Positions 18,227 to 26,527 of a DNA stretch of 64,000 nt are shown piece after piece. How positions within the stretch are numbered: position 1 is the first letter of the stretch; each line of letters begins with the position of its first letter. A model generated the notes under the pieces. That model saw nothing but the letters and a program-made list of their open reading frames with translations, searched no databases and had not been told where the DNA came from. The DNA is taken from contig JAXLYR010000001.1 in NCBI GenBank assembly GCA_046351325.1, forward strand, positions 1,302,001-1,366,000, in the 5' to 3' direction. This DNA is from Xiheicaenibacterium sp046351325. GTDB taxonomy: Bacteria > Myxococcota_A > Polyangia > Polyangiales > Polyangiaceae. Position numbers and translations under genes: made by a program.

Positions 18227-19504
18227 TCAGGCCGGCGGGACGTTCGCGCGGAACTCGGCCGCGTCGAAAGGGAACTCGGCGTACGCGAGAGGGCCTGTCG
18301 GCAGCATCCAGACCGCGCTCGCGGCCGTCGGGAGCTTGCGGCCGTCGCGCTCCTGCCAGCCCTGCACCGGGGTGCGCCACTCGCAGCGGGCCGGCGGGGA
18401 CTTGGACTTGGGTGGCGCATAATATCTATCCATCGTCGAGAAATCGGTTACAGCACCGTCAGCGTCGACGAACACGCGAGCGCAGACGATCCGCCCCGAG
18501 TCGGAGAAGGCCACGTCGAAGGCGTCGTTGTCGACGGCGTTGAAGGTCACATCCGGGACGAGCAACATCGAGGGCGCCATGAGGACTGCGTCGTTCAAAT
18601 AGGTGACGCACTCACCGATAGCGATCTCCTCGCTCGTGTCGTCGACCATCGCCACCGAGTCGAGGACCTTGCCGATCATATGGCCCTTACCGCGGATATA
18701 CGTGTCGCGCACGTAGGTCGGGACAATGCCCTTTACCCGGAGGCGCATATGGAAGATGCGGGCGACCGCCAATCGTGAGTTGTATTGCGCGGCCTCGCAG
18801 GGGACCCATTCGCCGTCGAAGAGGAACTTGCCTGTAAAATGCATCGCGAGCGAGGCGTCGCGCGGCTTGCCTGCGACCTTCATGAATTGGAAATACCGCT
18901 GGACGACGGGCGGCAAGAGGGAGAGCTCAGCCTCGGTGACGGGCGACTCGGCGGTGAGATCGACGGGCGGTAGCGCGGCCTCGGCGACCTCGCGCATGAG
19001 CTTCTCCTCGAGGCTCGTCCTGTCGTGGGGCGCGTCGGGGTGCTCGCCTTCGGGCAAATGGCCGAACGCGCCACGCGCCCAGCGATGCGCTCGGTGAAAC
19101 CACGCCGTCGGCTCGGCGAACATGAGGATGCACTCGCCGTGGACCACCGAGAGACCGAGCTCCTCACAGCGACGGATCGCCTCGGGTGACTCGGCGCCCT
19201 GTTGGATCCACACGCGCCGCACACCCGCGCGCGCGGACTCTTCGACGAGCTTCAAGGTCTCGCTGGGCGGCGTGACGAGCACGACGCCGCCGACCTCGGG
19301 AGCGATCTCCTCGAGGGAGTGCGCGCAGGGCTGATCCGCGATGCGATCGACCTCGGGGTGAACGACGTGCAGGTGATAACCCTTCTCGCCGAGCTCCTTG
19401 CGGACGGCGTTGCCGAAGCCGTGTTGTCCGTCGCGGCTCACGCCGACGAGCGCGAGGGATTTCTGTCCGAGGAAGTCGTCGATGACTGCGCGGGTAACGG
19501 TCAT
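18227..19504 (-). CDS. CoA-binding domain (CoA_binding_2) fused to DUF6544-like domain
   Basis: Residues 1 to about 130 form a Rossmann-type CoA-binding domain (LALVGVSRDGQHGFGNAVRK, VDRIADQPCAHSLEEI, RRVWIQQGAESPEAIRRCEE), as in the YccU/acetyl-CoA-synthetase-like family. Residues about 190-425 match a DUF6544/DUF6920-type domain: VVQRYFQFMKVAGKPRD, FTGKFLFDGEWVPCEAAQYN and EIAIGECVTYLNDAVLMAPS. Each part is usually a separate protein. The join lies near MREVAEAALPPV. The function of the second domain is unknown; the fusion suggests acyl-CoA- or NAD-responsive control. It may share a transcript with the lipoprotein gene 39 bases upstream. Confidence 0.75.
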   Translation of the reverse strand: MTVTRAVIDDFLGQKSLALVGVSRDGQHGFGNAVRKELGEKGYHLHVVHPEVDRIADQPCAHSLEEIAPEVGGVVLVTPPSETLKLVEESARAGVRRVWIQQGAESPEAIRRCEELGLSVVHGECILMFAEPTAWFHRAHRWARGAFGHLPEGEHPDAPHDRTSLEEKLMREVAEAALPPVDLTAESPVTEAELSLLPPVVQRYFQFMKVAGKPRDASLAMHFTGKFLFDGEWVPCEAAQYNSRLAVARIFHMRLRVKGIVPTYVRDTYIRGKGHMIGKVLDSVAMVDDTSEEIAIGECVTYLNDAVLMAPSMLLVPDVTFNAVDNDAFDVAFSDSGRIVCARVFVDADGAVTDFSTMDRYYAPPKSKSPPARCEWRTPVQGWQERDGRKLPTAASAVWMLPTGPLAYAEFPFDAAEFRANVPPA

Positions 19505-19543
19505 GAAGGCTTCATCGCGCGACGCCGCGCGCGGTTCAACGTC

Positions 19544-20446
19544 TCAAGGCTTCGGCTGACTCTTGCCCACGCAGGCCTCGACCATGCACCCGCCGAAGAG
19601 CTGCGCGGGGCACGGCTGGGTCTGCGCGTCCCCTTGGATTTTCGCTCGCACATCGAGCAGCGGATCGGTCGCTCCGAGCGGCGCGAAGGGCCCGTAGCCC
19701 ACCTTCGGACAGGGCGCCGCCGATGCCTCCACGAGCTTTCGTTGCGACACATTCCAGTGGAAAGCTCGGAAGGAACGCGACCGCGCGAGGGGCACCCAAG
19801 GCTGCTGCAATTGCTCGAGGTCGAGGACATCGAAGAGGCCCACGCCGCTCTCCTCGACCGACTCGATGCACACGAGCGGGCCCGTCGCGTCGCGCGCGAC
19901 GTAGAGCCTGCGCATCGCGATGGTCGTGCCGCAGTCGAAGCAGTCGATCCGCCAGTCCGCGAGCTCGGCGACGACCTCGGGCGGCTCGTCAGCGACCGCG
20001 TACGCGAGCGCGACCGACGCGCGCACCCCGAACATGCCCTCATGCTCCCACCGATCTTCGAAGCGCAGCGCGAGGAGGACGTCGTCTCCGACGCGGATTC
20101 CGGACGAGCTCGTCGCGGTGCAGGATGCTTGTCGTGTGCTCGCGCGATCGCACTCGATCGCGTCGTCAGGAAAGAGCGCGAGCCCCTCGGGGCGCGCCGT
20201 CATGTCGAGCGTGAAGCTCCCGTCGACCCCATGGGCCACGCGCCAGCTGCGGGTTCGCGGAGGGCTCGCGGGCTCGACCGCGCTCGCAGTCGGTGCGACG
20301 GCCGCGCTCGTCGTCGACGTGGGTTCGGCGGCCGCGACGCTGCTCGCGTGAGGGCGCTCGTTCGGCGCTGGAGCGGGCGCACAGCTCGACGTGGACGCGA
20401 CCACGGCGGCGAGGAGAGCGCTGGCCGCCTGGTTTCGAACAGTCAT
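19544..20446 (-). CDS. Hypothetical lipoprotein
   Basis: The 300-residue product begins with a lipoprotein signal (VVASTSSCAPAPAP) and an Ala/Ser/Thr-rich linker to about residue 65. The mature part has several cysteines, including a pair in ADWRIDCFDCGTTIAMRRL, and ends with CMVEACVGKSQPKP. No domain is recognised. It is divergent from mpl, with 92 bases between the starts, and on the same strand as the CoA-binding fusion gene. Confidence 0.68.
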   Translation of the reverse strand: MTVRNQAASALLAAVVASTSSCAPAPAPNERPHASSVAAAEPTSTTSAAVAPTASAVEPASPPRTRSWRVAHGVDGSFTLDMTARPEGLALFPDDAIECDRASTRQASCTATSSSGIRVGDDVLLALRFEDRWEHEGMFGVRASVALAYAVADEPPEVVAELADWRIDCFDCGTTIAMRRLYVARDATGPLVCIESVEESGVGLFDVLDLEQLQQPWVPLARSRSFRAFHWNVSQRKLVEASAAPCPKVGYGPFAPLGATDPLLDVRAKIQGDAQTQPCPAQLFGGCMVEACVGKSQPKP

Positions 20447-20538
20447 GGCGCTCGCCTCAACGCACGCGAGAAGGGTTGGCTTCCCCGCTCAGGGCGAGGA
20501 AATTTGCATTGAGCCGCGACCATGGTTGATAGAGCCCG

Positions 20539-21981
20539 ATGCACGTTCACTTCGTCGCGGTCGCCGGCACCGGAATGGGTGCGCTCGCCGGGCTCTTGAG
20601 AGCGGCGGGCCATCGCGTGACGGGCTCGGACACCACGTTCTACCCGCCGATGGGTCCGGCGCTCGCCAAATGGGGCATCGAGGTCGTCGAGGGCTTCGCG
20701 CCCGAGCACCTCGATCCGAAGCCGGATCTCGTGGTGATCGGCAACGTCTGCCGACCTTGGAACGTCGAGGCGCGCGCCGCGATCGACGGTGGTCTCACGG
20801 TCTCGTCGATGCCACACGCGCTCGCGCGCCTCCTCCTCGAGGGTCGCTCGCCGCTCGTCGTCGGCGGCACGCACGGCAAGACGACGACGAGCGCGATGTG
20901 CGCGTTCGTCCTCAGCGAGGCCGGCCTCGAACCAGGATTCCTGATCGGCGGCCTCCCGAAGGATTTCGAGGAGAGCTTCCGCGTGCCGGGCCCTCGACGA
21001 CTGACAGGGCCGAAAGCAACCGAGCGCCGCACGCCGTTCGTCGTCGAGGGCGACGAGTACGACACGGCCTTCTTCGAGAAGACGCCGAAGTTCTGGCACT
21101 ACCAACCCGAGGTCGGCATCGTCACGTCGATCGAACACGACCACATCGACATCTACCCCGACGCGGCCTCCTACGACGCTGCGTTCGCGGGCTTCGTCGA
21201 TCGTTTGCCCCCCCAAGGACTTTGCGTCGCGAGCGCGCACGATCGACACGTCGTCGAGATCGCCTCGCGAGCCAACTGCGAGAAGGCCTTCTACGCGCTC
21301 TCGACCGATCCGGAGCTCGACGGCGCGCCGCCTCACTGGCTCGCCGCGCCTGCAAAAGACGGCACTTTCGACGTGTACGCGGGCGGCACGCTCGCGGGCC
21401 GCATGGCGCTCCGCGTGCCCGGACTCCACAACGTGCGCAACGCGCTCGCGGCGCTCGCCGCGTGTTGCCAGGGCTACGGCGTCGACGTGCGCGCGGCGAT
21501 GAGCGCGCTCGAGCGCTTCGGCGGCGTGCGACGTCGGCAAGACCTGCTCTTCACGCACGACGGCGTCAGCGTGTACGACGACTTCGCGCACCACCCGACC
21601 GCCGTGAGCGAGACGCTCGCTGCGCTCCACGGTCGTCACCCGACCGGCGCGCTCTGGGCAGTCTTCGAGCCGCGCAGCGCGACGGCGTGTCGCAACTTGC
21701 ACCAGTCCGAGTACGAGAGCGCCTTCGAGCACGCGGCCCGCGTGGTCCTCGCGCCGCTCGGCCGGAGCGACATCGCGGAGACCGAGCGCCTCGATCTCAC
21801 GAAGCTCGCGAGCGCGATCGAAAGGCACGGCGGCAAAGCTCACCTCGCGCCGAGCGTCGACGCGATCGTCGAGCTCCTCGCCTCCGAGGCGCGACCCGGC
21901 GACACGATCGCGCTGCTCTCGAACGGCGCGTTCGGCGGCATCTACGAGAAGCTGCGCGCAGCGCTCAAAGCTCGCGAGTAG
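20539..21981 (+). CDS. mpl: UDP-N-acetylmuramate:L-alanyl-gamma-D-glutamyl-meso-diaminopimelate ligase
   Basis: The 480-residue product is a Mur-ligase-family enzyme whose N-terminus (HFVAVAGTGMGALAGLLRAA, GSDTTFYPPM) is the Mpl form rather than MurC. The ATP P-loop is GGTHGKTTTSA near residue 110, the central motif is SIEHDHIDIYP, and the C-terminal motif is VYDDFAHHPTAV. It rejoins recycled murein tripeptide to UDP-MurNAc in the cytosol, bypassing the MurC, MurD and MurE steps. It stands alone, with the 6S RNA gene immediately downstream. Confidence 0.95.
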   Translation: MHVHFVAVAGTGMGALAGLLRAAGHRVTGSDTTFYPPMGPALAKWGIEVVEGFAPEHLDPKPDLVVIGNVCRPWNVEARAAIDGGLTVSSMPHALARLLLEGRSPLVVGGTHGKTTTSAMCAFVLSEAGLEPGFLIGGLPKDFEESFRVPGPRRLTGPKATERRTPFVVEGDEYDTAFFEKTPKFWHYQPEVGIVTSIEHDHIDIYPDAASYDAAFAGFVDRLPPQGLCVASAHDRHVVEIASRANCEKAFYALSTDPELDGAPPHWLAAPAKDGTFDVYAGGTLAGRMALRVPGLHNVRNALAALAACCQGYGVDVRAAMSALERFGGVRRRQDLLFTHDGVSVYDDFAHHPTAVSETLAALHGRHPTGALWAVFEPRSATACRNLHQSEYESAFEHAARVVLAPLGRSDIAETERLDLTKLASAIERHGGKAHLAPSVDAIVELLASEARPGDTIALLSNGAFGGIYEKLRAALKARE

Positions 21982-21994
21982 CCACTCTTCGCGG

Positions 21995-22022
21995 TTGACG
22001 AACGCGGTCCGAGACCTATTCT
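21995..22022 (+). promoter_or_regulatory. Sigma70-type promoter of the 6S RNA gene
   Basis: TTGACG at 21995-22000 is followed after 16 bases by TATTCT at 22017-22022. This places transcription initiation near 22028, where the 5' strand of the 6S RNA closing stem starts. The match to the -35 consensus is 5 of 6 and to the -10 is 4 of 6. Confidence 0.65.
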
Positions 22023-22027
22023 CGGAT

Positions 22028-22222
22028 GGTTCCGTTCTGCCTCATTCGTGAGTCCTCGACATAAGAATCCCGAGTAAGCATGAACCCGGGGGCAAGCACC
22101 TCGGCCGTGGTGAGCAGGCCCAGACCTCTTCACTGGGAAGCCTAAAGCGGCCCGCCAGCCCCCACCTAGCGACTTGCTAGGGGTTCACGTCGATGCACCA
22201 CGGTGCCGGTGGTTCGGAACGC
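22028..22222 (+). ncRNA. ssrS: 6S RNA
   Basis: About 195 bases with the conserved 6S core: GGTGAGCA at 22109-22116, a hairpin closing CCCAG with CTGGG, then GGGAAGCCTAAA at 22135-22146. The CACCT segment with hairpin CCTAGC/GCTAGG (22165-22181) and GGGTTCA follows, in the same order as in E. coli 6S RNA. The two arms pair: TGAACCC (22081-22087) with GGGTTCA (22181-22187), and the ends GTTCCG (near 22029) with CGGAAC (22215-22220). 6S RNA mimics an open promoter, binds housekeeping RNA polymerase holoenzyme in stationary phase and templates short product RNAs. It fills most of the 356-base gap after mpl. Confidence 0.9.
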
Positions 22223-22227
22223 TAATG

Positions 22228-22262
22228 AGCGGGTCGCACGTGATCGCGTGCGGCCCGTTCGC
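22228..22262 (+). terminator. Hairpin terminator after 6S RNA
   Basis: The segments 22230-22240 and 22247-22257 form an 11-bp GC-rich stem with one G-U pair around the loop TGATCG, extendable by one G-U and one A-T pair. It is followed by TTCGCCTATTTC, which is only moderately T-rich. The position right after the 6S closing stem makes a terminator likely. Confidence 0.6.
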
Positions 22263-22337
22263 CTATTTCGACACCGCGAGCTGCGCGACGCGGGATGTAC
22301 CGAGATTGAGTTTCGATCTGATAGCTTCGCCCTTCCG

Positions 22338-23183
22338 ATGAAGCTCACGGCGAAACGAACTTGCATGGCGGGGGCCGTGGCCCTCGTCGTGCTGCCCTCG
22401 GTGGGCGTGGCCGCTACGACGGTGAAGGGCAAGGTCGTCAACACGCAGGACCTGCTCAATCCCGTGTGGAACGAGGCCAAAGACCCTGCCTCGCACCGAT
22501 ACACGTTCCGCGAGCCCTCACCCTCGGTGCCGGCGGAGTTCCGCGTGTTGCGCGGTCACATCTCGAAAGAGCTGTGCGTCGTCGCGATGAGCGACGACCA
22601 AGCCAAGCCTCTCAACAAGCCCATCCGCATCGTCATCGAGGGTGGCCGCACGTCGTTCGTGACGTTCGTGGTGGCGCCCGGTCAGGAGCTCGTGTTCGAG
22701 AACCACGACCCGACCGCGCACTCGCTCTACGGGGTCGACCCTGCGAGCGGCCTGACCAAGACGGTGCAAGCTGCGGACTCGGGGACGCCGTCGACGCGCA
22801 CGTGGACACCGCCCGGGCCCGGCAAGTGGGAGATCCGCGACGAGCTCTCGCCGAGCCTTCGCTCGTGGATCGTCGTCGACCCGAAGCTCGCGAAAGAGGG
22901 CGACTCGTCGAAGGGCATCGCCACGACGTTCCCCAACCGCAAGGGTGAGTTCGAGGTCCTGCTCGATCTCGATCCGGCCAAGAAATACACGCTGCAAGCC
23001 TTCTACAACGGCGAGGCCGTGGGCACGGCGCTCCCCATCGAGATCAAGCCCGTGAACAACGCCGCCCCTGCCACGATCGATCTGCCTGCTCCGCTCAAGG
23101 CCGGCGAAGACAAGACGCCCGCACCCGACCCGACGAAGAAGGACGAGCCCAAGAAGGACGAGCCCAAGAAAGGCGGGAGCTGA
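22338..23183 (+). CDS. Exported cupredoxin-like/regulatory-type beta-sandwich protein
   Basis: The start at the ATG 22338 gives a clean signal peptide (MAGAVALVVLPSVGVAA). The 281-residue protein has a cupredoxin-like segment (FVVAPGQELVFENHDPTAHS) in which the His could be a metal ligand, followed by GPGKWEIRDEL, then a second beta domain (KGEFEVLLDLDPAKKYTLQA). The C-terminus is a low-complexity run of Lys/Asp/Glu/Pro repeats (KKDEPKKDEPKK). It resembles periplasmic methylamine-utilisation-type cupredoxin-like proteins, but a complete copper site is not evident. It heads a tight operon: the next gene begins 3 bases after its stop. Confidence 0.7.
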   Translation: MKLTAKRTCMAGAVALVVLPSVGVAATTVKGKVVNTQDLLNPVWNEAKDPASHRYTFREPSPSVPAEFRVLRGHISKELCVVAMSDDQAKPLNKPIRIVIEGGRTSFVTFVVAPGQELVFENHDPTAHSLYGVDPASGLTKTVQAADSGTPSTRTWTPPGPGKWEIRDELSPSLRSWIVVDPKLAKEGDSSKGIATTFPNRKGEFEVLLDLDPAKKYTLQAFYNGEAVGTALPIEIKPVNNAAPATIDLPAPLKAGEDKTPAPDPTKKDEPKKDEPKKGGS

Positions 23184-23185
23184 CG

Positions 23186-24922
23186 ATGCTCCTCTCCCGG
23201 TTCTGGTACTTCATCCTGAGCTTCGCCCTCGCCGTCGCCGCGGGCATCCTCTACATCGCGCACGGCTTCTACAACCGGCACACCGAGAACTGGATGAACC
23301 AGGCGCTCGGGGCCGACGCGAGCGCGGTCGGTTGGTATTTGAAGGACGACGCGCGCAACCGCGCCGCCGCGCTCCTGCCTGTCGCGCTCACACCCGACCT
23401 CCGCGAGGCCCTGGCAAAATCCAGCGAATCCGAGGCGACGAAGGAGCAGAAGGAGAAGGCTCGCAAGGCCCTCGCGAAGGCCGCGGAGTCGATCTGCCTC
23501 GAGAAGACCGAGGGCGGCGCGCCCTGCCCGGACGACCTGCGCTTCACCGCGATCTGGGCCGTCGACGCAGACGGCCGCGTCGTCGCTGGCTGGCACTGGG
23601 ATCATCGGCCCGACTGGAACCTCGGCGGTCACGCGGTCGTCGCGGACGCCCTCGCGGGCTGGATTCGTGACGACTGCTGGGTCATCCGCGAGAACCTGTT
23701 TCGTGTGGTCGCGCGCCCCGTGGAGCGTGACGGCGGCGGCGAGCCCATCGGCGCGGTCATCGGCCTGACGGCGGTCGACGGCGCGTTCGCGCAGCGCGTG
23801 TCCGACCGCACCGGCGCCGCGGTGTCGTTCTACGTCCAGAACGTGCAGGCCCAATCGGGCGCGCCGCAGGGCTTCCGCACGACGGACTTCTCGGTCGTGA
23901 ACAGCGACATCCGCGAGGCCTCCGATACGCCCGAGTACAAGGAGAAGGGGCGCAGCATGGTGCGCAAGCCTCGCGAGGACGTGGGCATCGTCTACACCCG
24001 CATGCCCGGTGAGGCTTGGGATCTCGGCTCCGGCTACGTCGTGCTCCGCAATGTCACGCTCCTGAAGACGCCCTTCTCCTTCTTCGACAAAGCCGAACAG
24101 AACGACAAGGACAAGGCTCCGACCTGGGTGCTCATCCTCATCGGCGTCGGGCTCGGCGTGGTCGGCATCCTCTTCAGCGTCATCGAGCACACGGTGCCCC
24201 TGCGCGGCTTCCACCGCGAGTCGCAGCGCTTCGCCTTGGCCAAGGTCGATACGCTCGCGCCCTCGAAGTTCCGCGGCCTCTACAAGAAGATCGCGGCCGA
24301 CATCAACGACGGCGTCGACAAGGTCCTGTCGAAGGGCGGGGTCACGCGGCGCGCTGCCGATCTCGAGTCCGTGATCGGGCCGCTCCCAGCGCAGCCACAG
24401 ATGAGCGCGTTCTCGGTGCCCGACACCGGCGGCGCTGCCTCCAGCGAGAAGGCCGTCCCGCGCAGGCTGCCGCCGAGCCGCAGCAGCGGCGCGATGAAGG
24501 CCGTGAACGAAGACAGCGTCGCCGAGGCGGCGCCGCGACCGCCTCCGCCGCCCCCTCCCCCCGGGGGAGGGGGGGCACCGCCTGCGCCCAAGCCTCCGCC
24601 GCCGCGTCCCCCCGGCGCTGCAGCGGCCGACGACGAGGCTGGCCCAGTGTCCGCGTCCGCTCCGGCCGCGTCGTCGCCGGAGCCTGCGTCCGCGCCGAGC
24701 CCCGCCGAGGAGCTCGCCGAGTGGAAGCTCGTCTACGAGGAGTTCGTCAAAATCAAGAAGCAGTGCGGTGAGTCCACCGAGGGCCTCACGTTCGATCGCT
24801 TCAAGGGCACGCTCGAGCGCAACAAGGCCGCGCTCGTGTCGCGTCATCAGTGCGCCGCGGTGAAGTTCACGGTCTACGTGAAGGACGGCAAGGCCGCGCT
24901 GCGTGCCTCGCCCGTCAAGTGA
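23186..24922 (+). CDS. Membrane protein with MXAN_5187-like C-terminal domain
   Basis: The 578-residue product has an N-terminal transmembrane helix (YFILSFALAVAAGILYIAHG), an extracytoplasmic sensor-like region of about 270 residues, and a second helix (WVLILIGVGLGVVGILFSV) near residue 315. A linker resembling a HAMP/coiled segment and a proline-rich stretch (about 450-485) follow. The last 75 residues (ELAEWKLVYEEFVKIKKQCG, TFDRFKGTLERNKAALV, VKFTVYVKDGKAALRASPVK) match what I recall of the MXAN_5187 C-terminal domain of myxobacteria. The layout suggests an envelope sensor with a cytoplasmic output domain, not a kinase. It lies between the cupredoxin-like and FadL-like genes. Confidence 0.75.
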   Translation: MLLSRFWYFILSFALAVAAGILYIAHGFYNRHTENWMNQALGADASAVGWYLKDDARNRAAALLPVALTPDLREALAKSSESEATKEQKEKARKALAKAAESICLEKTEGGAPCPDDLRFTAIWAVDADGRVVAGWHWDHRPDWNLGGHAVVADALAGWIRDDCWVIRENLFRVVARPVERDGGGEPIGAVIGLTAVDGAFAQRVSDRTGAAVSFYVQNVQAQSGAPQGFRTTDFSVVNSDIREASDTPEYKEKGRSMVRKPREDVGIVYTRMPGEAWDLGSGYVVLRNVTLLKTPFSFFDKAEQNDKDKAPTWVLILIGVGLGVVGILFSVIEHTVPLRGFHRESQRFALAKVDTLAPSKFRGLYKKIAADINDGVDKVLSKGGVTRRAADLESVIGPLPAQPQMSAFSVPDTGGAASSEKAVPRRLPPSRSSGAMKAVNEDSVAEAAPRPPPPPPPPGGGGAPPAPKPPPPRPPGAAAADDEAGPVSASAPAASSPEPASAPSPAEELAEWKLVYEEFVKIKKQCGESTEGLTFDRFKGTLERNKAALVSRHQCAAVKFTVYVKDGKAALRASPVK

Positions 24923-24942
24923 CCCGCCAGGGAGGTTCTGCG

Positions 24943-26496
24943 ATGAGGCGTACAGTTTCCGTCTTGGCGCTGCTCGGCGCGAGCATCCCCGCTGCGGTCG
25001 CGCACGCGAACGGCCTCGAGGTCCCCGACGCGGGCACGACGCAGGTCGGGCGCGGTAGCGCGTGGGTCGCGAAGGCCGACGATCCGCTCGCGGCTTACAT
25101 GAACCCGGCCGCCATGTCGTTCCAAGCCTCGGGGGTTCACGTCGGCGCTCACCTGATGATCCAGGACACGTGCTTCGCGCGCGTGGACGAGAACGGCCAG
25201 CCGATCTCACCCGGCAACAACATCCCCGGCCCTGGCGCGCCGAACGGTCCCGACGCCGACACCTGCACGCAAGCGATCTTCCCGAACCCGCAGCTCGCCG
25301 CGGTCCTGCGCGTCACCGACGCGTTCGCGATCGGCCTCGCCGCGCTCGGCCCGCACGCCGTCGGCAACGTCGAGTGGCCCGAATCCATCGACTACACGCT
25401 GGCCAACCAAGATCGCACGCAGCCGTCGCCGACGCGCTACCTGCTCGTGAGCCAGCAGTCGCTCCTCATCTTCCCGACGCTCTCGCTGAGCTACGCCGTC
25501 ACCCCCGAGTTCTCGATCGGCGCGGGCTTCGTGTGGGGCATCGCGACCGCGGACTTCACGACGTTCACCGAGTCGACGTCCTCGAGCCGCAAGGACGACT
25601 TCACGCGCGACGTGAAGGCTCACCTCACCGCGGCGGACTACTTCATCCCGGGCTTCGTCTTCGGAATCAACTGGCGCGCGTCGAGGCTCGTGGACGTCGG
25701 GTTTTGGTATCACTTCTCGGACAAGATCAGCTCGCGCACGGACGTCGAGCTCGACAGCAACTACTGGCTCGCGGGCGGCACGAAGAACGAGAACTCGTGC
25801 GCCGGCAACCCCGACCCCGAGTGCAACCACACGGTGAAAGAGGACGCCGGTTCCTTCGAGCTCGCCATCCCGATGGAGGCGAAGCTCGGCACCCGCTTCC
25901 ACTTTCCGCTCGGCTCCGACGCGCGCGAGCGGCCGAGCTGGGCGAAGCAATCAGGCTACGTTCGCGATGGTCTCTCGCAAGATCGCGTCGACGTCGAGGC
26001 CGACGTCACGTGGGCCCACAACAGCCAAGTGGACGCTGTCCACATTCAGTTCGACCCGGGCATTCCGGTGAAGGGCACGCCCGGCGAGGTCCCGACCAAC
26101 GGGGACATCCCGCACAACTGGCGCGATGTGCTCGGCATCCGCGTGGGCAGCGATATCACGGTCATTCCCAATCTATTCGGCGTGCGACTCGGGGCCTTCT
26201 TCGAGAGCCAAGCGCAGGACGACGAGTACTTGAACCTCGACTTCGACATGGGGTGGAAGGTCGGCGCGTCCGTCGGCGGCGTGGTCCGCGCAGGCCCCGC
26301 GGACATCAGTCTCGCGTACCAATACGTATCGTTCGGAGAGTTGAACAACGGTGGGAACGGCGCTGTTCACGGGCTGAGCGGCGACGCGAGTCAGGGCTAC
26401 CGAAGTCAGCAGGCCGTCAACGGCGGCAAGCTCACGAGCATGCTCAACGAGGTCGCGTTGGGCGTGACCTTCCGCTTCCCCGGGCCCGCCAAATAG
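24943..26496 (+). CDS. FadL/OmpP1-family outer membrane transporter
   Basis: The start at ATG 24943 is preferred because GGGAGG lies about 8 bases upstream and the product gains a signal peptide (SVLALLGASIPAAVAHA). The mature N-terminus (GTTQVGRGSAWVAKADDPLA and AYMNPAAMS) is the plug segment of the FadL/TodX family, and the rest shows alternating beta-strands ending with a terminal aromatic strand (LGVTFRFPGPAK). At 517 residues it is a normal length. It should form a 14-stranded barrel for hydrophobic compounds such as long-chain fatty acids. It ends the envelope operon. Confidence 0.85.
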   Translation: MRRTVSVLALLGASIPAAVAHANGLEVPDAGTTQVGRGSAWVAKADDPLAAYMNPAAMSFQASGVHVGAHLMIQDTCFARVDENGQPISPGNNIPGPGAPNGPDADTCTQAIFPNPQLAAVLRVTDAFAIGLAALGPHAVGNVEWPESIDYTLANQDRTQPSPTRYLLVSQQSLLIFPTLSLSYAVTPEFSIGAGFVWGIATADFTTFTESTSSSRKDDFTRDVKAHLTAADYFIPGFVFGINWRASRLVDVGFWYHFSDKISSRTDVELDSNYWLAGGTKNENSCAGNPDPECNHTVKEDAGSFELAIPMEAKLGTRFHFPLGSDARERPSWAKQSGYVRDGLSQDRVDVEADVTWAHNSQVDAVHIQFDPGIPVKGTPGEVPTNGDIPHNWRDVLGIRVGSDITVIPNLFGVRLGAFFESQAQDDEYLNLDFDMGWKVGASVGGVVRAGPADISLAYQYVSFGELNNGGNGAVHGLSGDASQGYRSQQAVNGGKLTSMLNEVALGVTFRFPGPAK

Positions 26497-26527
26497 AATC
26501 CTGCGTGTTAGTGTTCGCGCCGAGCCA

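Noticed and set aside
23003..25210. Minus-strand 735-codon frame opposite the MXAN_5187-like gene
   Set aside because: Low-complexity Arg/Gly/Glu product; the plus strand has a coherent operon with ribosome binding sites.
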